From assembly GCF_949987515.2 (NCBI RefSeq), contig NC_082687.1, positions 19,204,148-19,268,147 on the forward strand: a stretch of DNA of 64,000 nt. The letters are read 5' to 3'. The notes beneath the pieces were generated by a model, which was not told where the DNA came from, ran no database searches, and saw nothing but the letters and a program-made list of their open reading frames with translations. This document shows positions 55,800 through 64,000 of this stretch, piece after piece (position 1 is the first letter of the stretch; the number at the start of each line of letters is the position of its first letter). The DNA is from Delphinus delphis. Its lineage: Eukaryota; Chordata; Mammalia; Artiodactyla; Delphinidae. The translations under genes and the position numbers were made by a program.

Positions 55800-57200
55800 A
55801 ATGCATCACTGTATTTCTTCTGAAAATTCAGTTAGAGATAGTTAATGGCTTAACAGGGAATAGAGTTTCAGATTTGAGAAAACCAGTATAGCTCACCCAC
55901 CGTATCCTTTTATATACATTTAGTAAATGTCTATATAACTGAATTTTAGGATCTTTGTTCATATTTTTGAGACACATTCAATGGCAAAGTAGAGAGAGGA
56001 GCTTGCTGAGTGACTTAGCAAATCTAATTGCATTAAAATTTGTATTTAGTATCAAAAGATAATTCTCCTTTCACAGCTAGTGTTTAACAACTTTTTTCAT
56101 AGGCACATCAGAAACTCAACCCAGATAACTTTCATTATAAATGTTTTCTGGAGATACCATTATAAAAAGGAACATTTGATCTACTATAGTTGGTTTTCAG
56201 ATATTAAATTGCTGCTCTGAGCTTTTGGGCTCCTGGTAATCAAAATACTAAGAACTGCAAACAACAGCATTCTGTGCTCAGAACCCCCCAGCAACTATTC
56301 TATACTGAGAAGAGCATTGAAGACTCATTTATCAGTATTCATAGTCGGGTTGAGTTAGGTAAAAACATTTTAATGATATTAGAGATTATATTGTAATAAG
56401 AATTTCTTGGGAAACCTGAAGTTAGGTGTGGCATAAGGCTTGTTTGAAAAGTATATAGAACTGCTGTAATATCATCTAAATTTTATTTTTAGTTCAACAT
56501 TTATGCTACACATCTCTAGGAACTTGTGATCAAAAGAAATAGGTTTAAACTAAACCATCTAACCTTCTAGCTGTGTGAACCCTGATTATATTTCCTTCCC
56601 TTTTTGAGTTTGTGTGTTCCTTACTCCTTAAGGGTAAGTAAGACCTGTGGCCTAGGGCAGTGGTAAGCATGAAATAAAGCAGTTTTTTAAGTACTAAAAT
56701 AGTATCTGATATGTAATAGCATCTTAGTAAATGAATTAAATAGAGTAAATAATGTGAACATCTGAATAAAAGAATGAATCATCAAAATAAGTCTCTTGTA
56801 ATGAATACTGATAAAGTGCCAGGTTCCCTTACTTCATTACTGTGCTTCTGATACCACTTAAGAGGCTCACAGAGAGTTTAAAAGAGCACAATACTTTGGG
56901 AAGACCTCCTGGATTCTCTGAAGTTTTTAATCCCAGTTTTGTGATTGAGTGAATGTGCATTTATATCACTTATCAAATACTGTATATATTTGTTTATGTT
57001 ATTTGCCTCTTCCATTAAAATACCAAGCAAAAGTGTTAATAAATATTTGTGGAGTAAAATATCTTATGGCTCTGATCATTGAGCAAAGTTTGAATCATAT
57101 AGTAGGAACTAACTGAATACTTACTGGAGTAACATCTCACAGGCAAATAGTAATTGACTGAATGAATAAAGTCTTTGTGCATTTAACTCAGGTGTGTTAA
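55800..57200. other. No recognised feature
   Basis: Unassigned. A weak L2-like end may lie around 56985-57060 ('cttccattaaaataccaagcaaaagtg...aataaatatttgtggag'), not called separately. Confidence 0.35.
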
Positions 57201-57209
57201 CTCAAAATA

Positions 57210-57960
57210 TGAACGACAAAAACATCCAGCTTTGTCTAATGGATATGTACAGAAACTTAAATCTGCAGAATATATGGAAGTTCTGCCAAATTATCTCATT
57301 AATTTCAAATGATTAGGAGCAACCAAACCACATTATATGACCACATTGACACTAATTTTAAAAAAACACCAAAATGTAACCAGAAAAAAACATTTATCTT
57401 TCAATTAAGAAAAGCTTTATCTTATGAGTAAAAACCATAAAGTAAGTTAGAAAATATTTATAAGAATAATGTAAAAGCTATATATTCAAGTGTTTGGTAT
57501 ACAACCAAAGCAATACTTAGAGTGGAATATAAAACCTTAATATTTTTATTATAAAAGAAGAAAGTTTGAAATTAATTAGATAATCATCTTACCCAAGGAG
57601 TTTAAAATGAATAGAATAAAAAGAAGAAAAGAAATAATAAATATAAAATCTGATACTAATGAAGGAGAAAATAAATATCTGAATGGTCTATAACCTTTAA
57701 AGAACTTAAATCACCAGTTAAAAAAGCTTCTCCCATAGCAAATTCAAGGATGAGCTTGGTTTTACAAGAGGGTTCTACCAAACTTTCAAGAAAAAAATAA
57801 TTCTAACATTAAATACTTTTTAATAAAAGTGAAAAAGAAGGAATTTTGTCAAATACTATAATAGTTGATAAATGCAAAACAATATAATTTATATATTATA
57901 TGGCATATTAATAAAATAAACATTTGTGACATGTCACTGCATCTAAAACCTTAAAAAGTT
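57210..57960 (+). mobile_element. Ancient L1 ORF2 remnant
   Basis: 'caaccaaagcaatacttagagtggaatataaaacctta', 'gaatagaataaaaagaagaaaagaaataataaatataaaatctg' and 'gagcttggttttacaagagggttctaccaaactttcaag' follow the ORF2 sequence just before and into the reverse transcriptase, plus strand, with many indels. Confidence 0.68.
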
Positions 57961-58019
57961 CCAGTACTGTTGCCACTGAGTGCTCCTTCTTTATCCTGTC
58001 CTGCTGCCTCTCTCAGGGG

Positions 58020-58790
58020 TAAATAGTACCCTGAATTTTGTGTTTTTTATCATAGAGTTTTAAAAAATTGAGGCATTTAGTAAAATGCACAGACATTTTG
58101 ACAAGTAACTACACATATGTAAATAAGATAAAGTATCCTTCCATTATACAAAATAATTATATCAAATATACCAAATAATTCTCTCCTTCCACCAAGACAA
58201 CCACTGCTTTTCTGATTTCTATCACTACAGGTTAGTTTTGTCTGCTCTTGACCTTTATATCAATGGACTTATACAGCATTATTCACATGTATGTGTGTTT
58301 CTTTTGAGATTCGTCCATCTTGTCTTAGTATATCATTCTTTTTTATTGCTAAGCAATATCCCAGTGTATAAATATACCACTGTTTGTTCATCCATTTTCC
58401 TGTTGATGGAATCCCAAACTGTTTTTAGTTTGGGGTTGTTATGACTAAAAGTGATATGAATATCCTTATACACAGCTTTTTATAGACATATTTTAACATT
58501 ACTTGTTTAAATATTTTGAAGTCCAACTACTGTACCAATGTGTATGTGTATCTTCTTTGTAAGAAGCTTTCAAACTGTTTTCCAAAGTACTTGTACCATT
58601 TTACATTCACACTAGAAATTTATGAACATTTCAGTTGCTCTACTTGCAATGGAATTTTGGATGTTGCCATTCAAGTGTGTGCAAAGTGGTATCCCACTGG
58701 AGTTTTAATCTGTATTTCCCTGATAAATAATAAGGTTGAACAACTTTTCAACTGCTTGAATGATTTACAAAAGAGTTTCTAAAAGAGAAT
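58020..58790 (-). mobile_element. Ancient L1 3' region
   Basis: 'gagattcgtccatcttgtctt', 'ttttattgctaagcaatatcccagtgtataaatataccactgtttgttcatccattttcctgttgatgg' and 'caagtgtgtgcaaagtggtatcccactggagttttaatctgtatttccctgat' are an old L1 ORF2 C-terminus and 3' UTR in minus orientation. The 88- and 68-residue plus ORFs here are antisense. Confidence 0.82.
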
Positions 58791-58799
58791 TTTGCTTAT

Positions 58800-59515
58800 T
58801 TTGGATATAAATTTTTAGAATAATCCTGAGTATTTTGGGATTAAAAAGATGGCTTCCAGCTTGTCTTCATTACTTTCTTAGATATCGACAGATTTCTGAG
58901 TATATGATGTTTCTCTCTCCTCTCTTAAAAATAAGGAAATCCCATAGAAATATACAAATGATTCAGGTCAAAGTGTGAGGGAAAGCTTCACATGCAAACA
59001 AAAAGGTGTTAATAAACTTTAAATTGTGACCCCCTCATCTGACCAGAAAAGTACTGCCCAAAACAACACTTAATGTATGCAGGAGAAATAAAATTATAAA
59101 TTCCAACAGAATTTGGAATTTATAGTTCCAAACTAGCCTGTCTAGAGCTTGATAACAACACCCCATTATGTGATTTGAAATATTTTGTAAATAAATAGAA
59201 TGCTATGTAACTGCTTATCTCCAAATACAAAATGATGAGTTAGATTATAAATTCACTTAAATTGAATAGAGCTCTTGTTTCTATTGGCTTATTGAGACTA
59301 GTAAGGCCTATGTAAATTTACAATGCAAGAATTCATACATTTCCAGAAACAAAAAAAAAAACTTTAAATACTTGTTGGGCTATAAGTCAAGGGAAAAAAA
59401 ACAAACTTTAAAATAATGACCTTGATTGCTAAATTAGAAGATAAGAAGCACAGAAAGGCCATTGATATCAGACAAATAGCCAGGAAAAAAACAAAAAACA
59501 AAACCCAAAAAACCT
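58800..59515. other. No recognised feature
   Basis: Unassigned AT-rich sequence, perhaps old L1. Confidence 0.35.
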
Positions 59516-59519
59516 AAGA

Positions 59520-59760
59520 ACTTCCGTACTTCAAAATATACTTTAAAGATGAAATCTGAATGAAGTCTACAATTTAATTAATATAATGCACTAATGTTAA
59601 TTACTTAGTTTCGACAACTGAACCCAGGCTATATACGATGTTAACATTAGGGGAAACTGAGGGAAAGGTGCACAGGAACTCTGAACAATACTATATGCAA
59701 CTTTTTTGTAAATCTAAAGGTATTCCAAAATTATAAGTTTATTTAAAATTATGTATTTAG
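59520..59760 (+). mobile_element. Old L1-type 3' end
   Basis: 'ttaggggaaactgagggaaaggtgcacaggaactctgaacaatactatatgcaacttttttgtaaatctaaaggtattccaaaattataagttt' is a typical terminal block of old L1 families, plus strand. Confidence 0.65.
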
Positions 59761-59905
59761 AGAGAGATAAAGGAAATGTGGCAAAATATTAATAATTGGT
59801 GAATCTAGGTGACAGGTATATATGGCTGTTTACTGGCCAACTTTTCAACTTTTCTGTAGGTTTAAAATTTGTCAAAATCAAGTGTTAAAAGAAAAAAGAA
59901 AATCA
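59761..59905 (+). mobile_element. Second old L1-type 3' end in tandem
   Basis: 'aaggaaatgtggcaaaatattaataattggtgaatctaggtgacaggtatatatggctgtt' and 'caacttttctgtaggtttaaaatttgtcaaaatca' repeat the same terminal block type, so two 3' ends lie head-to-tail. Confidence 0.65.
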
Positions 59906-59909
59906 TATT

Positions 59910-60485
59910 AGGAAAAACAAAACAAAAGAAAAGAATTGAAAATTTTTATTTACTATATAAATCTTGAAAACGGTTAAGACTATTTCTTATTCAGGTGACT
60001 TTTTGGACAATTTATACTGGTTTAATAATTTTGATTTAAAGCAATATATGCCATCTGATTTTATCACAATGTGGGAAAAATAATATTAACACGCTTTATT
60101 TTATTTTATTTAGCAGTGTTTGGTTTATAAAAGATAAGTATATTTGCTCATAAAAAGCTTAATTCTTCTTAATTTTAATCTCCTAAACTGATTTTATGGG
60201 TAAATAATTTATTGTTTCCAAAAAATGGTTAAGTAAAATTTGAACGTTTAACTAAATTAAATTATAATAACAGTATTGTCTAAACTACTATTAAACTGTT
60301 TATCATGCTGCAAATCAATAAGACTAATTATTCCAAATACACTATCTGGGTAAATATTTTATACAATGAAAAGTGGCTGTCAGTTAGTAGGCTGAAAGGA
60401 TATAAAATACCTTGTCTTAGTGTACATGTTTATAATTAACCTTCACAAAGGTAAAAGCAATATAATGCCTGTTTCTTGATTCAGT
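59910..60485. other. No recognised feature
   Basis: Unassigned AT-rich sequence. Confidence 0.35.
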
Positions 60486-60489
60486 CAGG

Positions 60490-60890
60490 TATTGCCATAA
60501 TAATACTGCTTGTCTATCCCCAGACTCAGTGGATTAAAGGAATATTTATTTCCTTGCTCATATGTCTGCAGGTAGTCTGTACATTAGCTGGACTGGGCTG
60601 AACCCCCAGCTCTGGGATTCAGGCCCCAGGTTCCAGGCTCCGTGATGCAACTGTATTTGTTCTGGGGTATAGACTGTCGGGCATCGGCTACCTGGGACAT
60701 GCATCTCTGATGGCAGATCACCGGAGCGTATGCCCTAACATGAAAGGACATTTCTAGACTCTGCTCCCCTCATGTACACTAATATCCCAATAGTCAAAGC
60801 CAGGCATGTGGCCATTCCCAGGTCAAAGGGCAGAGAGATACACTTCACTCACCATGAGGCCATGGAGAATGTGTGAAAAAAAAAATCACA
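60490..60890 (-). mobile_element. Diverged MaLR-like repeat (uncertain)
   Basis: 'cccagactcagtggattaaaggaatatttatttccttgctcatatgtctgcaggtag' and 'agccaggcatgtggccattcccaggtcaaagggcag' are of the style of an old LTR-derived mammalian repeat in reverse complement. Family not settled. Confidence 0.4.
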
Positions 60891-60899
60891 ACAGATCAG

Positions 60900-62360
60900 T
60901 GAATAATTGGAAACAGTAATTTAGCCTGCCTTATGCGGATATGTATAATGGTGTACGATTGTTTCTGGAATACTGCTACTCTGACATGCTTGTATGTAAT
61001 GGACAATTTTCAGTTTACTCCCTGGTACTTTTTGGTCTATGGCAGAAGTTAGCAATTGCAGTTAAGAGTTGAAACCAATATTGGTGGTTGAGGTTCTAAT
61101 AAATTCAAAAGTTGCAAAGCAATATAAATGTGTATAGAAGATAATGGGCTTGACTTTTGTCCATGAAGGGAAAAAGAGGGTAAGTAAATAAAATGGTTGG
61201 TTATACTAGAGAGTGAAAGATAATAGACTAAGACAAATTGGGGCTCTACAGTAAAATGTGGAATTATCCGAGGTAAAGTTTATCTTCTAGTACCTGCAAG
61301 AGTGACTTAAAAAAATGAACAATAAAATTTATCTAGTTTTGACAAAGTTGGCCAGTGTTATGAGTTTATTTTAAAGAAAGTTGTGGTTTCCACACACAAC
61401 TGTTGTCATTGTTCTCTTCCTTCATCATTCTTCCCCCTGTTGCCCGCCCCTGGGTGACTCATCATCCCTTATTGATTTCTTGAATTCTGACTACACCTCC
61501 ACATATCGTCCTCTTATTTAATTCTTTACAATTTAAATCCTTAGAGGGTAACATCTGTTACCTGCTGGGACCTTGACTATTATGTATTTATCTCTTTGTC
61601 TTGTTTTAGTTTCGCCACATTTTAATGTTTAGATTTTACTTTATATCCATCTATGGGAATTGTTTAGAGTAGAGGAAAAAGCTCAAAGTGTAATCTTATA
61701 ATGTTATTTTTTAAATAAAAAAAATTATGTCCTCAGTGATCATTTTGGAACACATATCTATTTAATCAAATGTTCCTCTATGATTTTTTTCCATTTGTCA
61801 TTCAAGAGACTGAAGTTGAAATCGAAATAAACATATTAAAAATTAGTTACCTTGTCTTTTTTTTTTCAGAAGTAACAAACCAACAAAACTCTCCAATTTC
61901 CTTGCAACTTAGGATCGTTTAAAGAATGTTCTACTTATGTTATCCCTTTCTTTGACTCCCACTGCTTCCTTCTGCTCTGGTACAAGCTGGTATCAGATAA
62001 GAGGACCCATGGAAATACTCTGAGCCTGGTTGAAAAAAGAGATCACACTTGAGTTTGCAGCTTTAGACATTTTGTGATGAGTTTCAGACCTAAAGTTAGA
62101 CTGATCTTAGGTGTCTGGATCTGTGGTGAAGGAAATATTTCTGCATTTGTTAGAAGATGCTTTGATAGCCCTTCACTTCTTTGCCTTGAAGCAAGAAAAA
62201 TATTCTTAAAGTAAAGGGAATATTTCTCAGGATCATTGCTATCTGTCAATCAGAAATATGAGGAACTAATGAACAACCCCTAATTTTGACAATTTAATAA
62301 GGTGGGAAGTACACAAATTCACTACGTAAAAAAACCTGGGTGCAAATCCAACCTGAACAA
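60900..62360. other. No recognised feature
   Basis: Unassigned. 61400-61640 shares the phrase 'acctgctgggaccttgactatta' with the end of the repeat at 19800, so a diverged copy may lie here. Confidence 0.35.
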
Positions 62361-62366
62361 TTTATT

Positions 62367-62763
62367 TGTTGGAGGAGGTTACCAAGAGGACTTGACCATT
62401 GGTTGACCTGCGACCCAGACCCAGGCAATGGGAGGCTCCTTGTCCCCTCCCCATTCTTGGAATGTATGTTCTGCCCCAAATTTTCATAATGGGAGCCGTT
62501 GTCAAGGATGCAGCCTTGAGAGAGCAATGTGTTGTTGAGACCACATGGACGGTATATATGACTGAATCCAGTTAAGGCTGCTATATAAACTTTTAAGATT
62601 CTGGCAGGCAGAGGTGGAGATCTACTCGTCTCATGGTGGTGGAGACAAGCCTGGTAAGTAAGTTCCTTGCTTATTAGAACTGCCGCCCAGGAATCTGGAG
62701 TGGTTGCCTCTTTCCTCCCTCACTCCTTGTCCTCTGTGTTTGAGGGCCAGTTTGTGAACAGCA
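62367..62763 (+). mobile_element. Solo LTR with TATA box, 5-bp TSD
   Basis: It begins TGTTGGAGG and ends GAACAGCA, i.e. TG...CA, and is bracketed by a perfect 5-bp duplication ttatt at 62362-62366 and 62764-62768. A consensus TATA box (ctatataaac) lies at about 62580. About 30 bp later comes gcagaggtgg, and at 62654 the donor-like site CTG/GTAAGTAAG. A degenerate polyadenylation signal (ttattagaac) follows. A 5-bp TSD fits class III (ERVL-like) or some class I LTRs. No ERV genes flank it. The alternative is a genuine promoter with a first exon. Confidence 0.6.
62580..62587 (+). promoter_or_regulatory. TATA box in LTR
   Basis: The sequence tatataaa within ctatataaactttt fits the TATA consensus. 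It is set in the middle of a TG...CA element with a TSD, the usual place of the U3 promoter. Activity is not shown by the sequence. Confidence 0.55.
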
Positions 62764-62914
62764 TTATTTCATCTTTCCCCATCTCCTCTTGCAGAGTAAT
62801 GCCTACCTTCCCCTGCTATGTCATGTAGGAAAGGATTACTAAAGAACATTTTGGGTAAACCTCTTATTTACAGAAGAATTTTATTAAACTAGGCTGAATA
62901 GAGCTTCAGAATTC

Positions 62915-63085
62915 CCTGTATCCTGATTATCTTCAGCCCCACCTTGTTCCTTGCTACCTGGTAACCTTGAGCAAGTGGCTTAAACTGCATTGTTTCAGTT
63001 TCTTCATCTTCTAAAGGAGTTTACATGTACCATGTACCCATTGCTTGGCTCATAGGAGGTACTCAGTAAATTCTTATTCTTATTA
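62915..63085 (+). mobile_element. MIR SINE
   Basis: 'cctggtaaccttgagcaagtggcttaaactgcattgtttcagtttcttcatcttctaaagg' and 'ttggctcataggaggtactcagtaaattc' are MIR in plus orientation. Confidence 0.85.
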
Positions 63086-63089
63086 TTAA

Positions 63090-64000
63090 ATAAGAATAAT
63101 AATTATTATGACTATTTTCTTATTAGAGAAAGCACATTTATGAGTGATATTATTGAAACAGGGTAAAGAGGCATTAAGAGATAATATTGAGAAGAACTCA
63201 TGAATAAAATAACCCAAAGAAGAAATATTTAGGAAGTAAGAATATGTTGCATTTTGGCTTTAATGTAATTATTTTTTTTCTCTTTTAAGATGTTGTTGTG
63301 CTACCTTAACACTGAGTTCACCTGGATAAAACACTTACAAGGTGGTGATTTGCCTGTCCCCCAAATGCCTAGGGATAAGCCTGCACAGGATAGTCAACAA
63401 GAGGTGAAGGCCATTTTAACTTGGTGAAATACTGGCATTCTTATGTTCACTCTTTTAGTCCTCTGGATAATAGAGTTGTAACATTCATCCACCTCATGAA
63501 GGTGTTGACAAAGTAAATTAACTTATTTCATTTTAGAAATACATATTAAAATATCAGTTCTTAAAAAATTATTTGTTAAAAGAAAATCAATCTCTTCTGT
63601 TGCAAACAGACAAAAAGATAGATTTTCCTGCATCTCTTGACAGTGATTTTGGGGTTTTCATGAATTTTGAAAGCTTATGAATAAAGAAAAGGGTGTAATC
63701 CCAGCAGTGAGTAGGAAGTTTATGATGACATATGGATGGATGTCAGCAAGAATCAAGAACATTCCTGCAGAGATAAGGGGAGGCATCGTGTGGGAGGAAC
63801 TCACTCAGCTGTCTCAGGGTGCTGTGGATAGACCATCTTGAGTATCACCGAAGTTCTGGATTCTGCCATATATTTTTCATATACTAACCATGATAAAAAG
63901 CCCCTTGGGGACTTTAATTTTTAAGTGTCTTTCATTCTGATAAATTAAAACTCCTCCCTTCAAGTAGAAGAGTTTTTGTAGTACTATGAATGATAATAAA
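63090..64000. other. No recognised feature
   Basis: Unassigned sequence to the right window edge. Confidence 0.35.

Overview
This looks like intergenic or deep intronic DNA from a cetacean (whale, dolphin or porpoise). The evidence is ten copies of the roughly 200-bp tRNA-derived CHR SINE: a tRNA-like head beginning GGGCTTCCCTGGTGGCGCAGTGG, a B box GGTTCGTGCCC, and an A tail. Several copies are close to identical and keep intact target-site duplications (TSDs). There is also one longer CHR-type SINE, one Bov-tA-like SINE and young L1 3' ends of the cetartiodactyl type. CHR SINEs are known from whales and hippos, and their density and freshness here favour Cetacea. The assignment rests on recognition, not a search. 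The DNA is AT-rich. I found no intact protein-coding gene, tRNA or rRNA gene, CRISPR array or operon. Every long open reading frame I examined lies in a transposable element or in its antisense.

Layout. 1-3.3 kb: a CHR SINE at the left edge, ancient L1 fragments, and a 463-bp truncated L1 with a 10-bp TSD. 3.3-6 kb: a GC-richer unassigned block, a Z-DNA-prone tract and three SINEs within 1.5 kb. 6-10 kb: mostly unassigned sequence. 10-15.3 kb: MIR, three L1 3' ends and a long L2. 15-20 kb: mostly unassigned, with a hAT transposon inserted in a MIR at 17.85 kb. 20.8-23.5 kb: a decayed class I endogenous retrovirus (integrase and env remnants) that has no ORF of useful length, carrying a tailless SINE. 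24-31.5 kb: MIRs, a Tigger-type transposon, a MaLR LTR with internal sequence, and SINEs. 31.5-35 kb: simple repeats, MIR, L2, a MaLR LTR and an L1 ORF2 fragment. 35.8-38.0 kb: one ancient L2 split by a SINE and by a roughly 1-kb DNA transposon. 38-46 kb: MIR and L2 remnants, SINEs, an orphan poly(T) insert and a 75-bp tandem duplication. 46.8-54.6 kb: an L2 split by a near-full-length old L1, which is itself split by a young L1; a solo LTR splits a neighbouring L2. 54.6-64 kb: a compound microsatellite, ancient L1 pieces and a second solo LTR with a TATA box.

The window therefore reads as a stratified record of mobile elements: L2 and MIR first, then hAT, Tigger and MaLR, then old L1 and ERV, then CHR SINEs and young L1. 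TSDs let many layers be ordered. The most interesting items are the hidden ERV, an L1 whose endonuclease region appears to be missing, the tailless SINE with a perfect 12-bp TSD, the TATA-bearing LTR, and the nested elements with readable TSDs.
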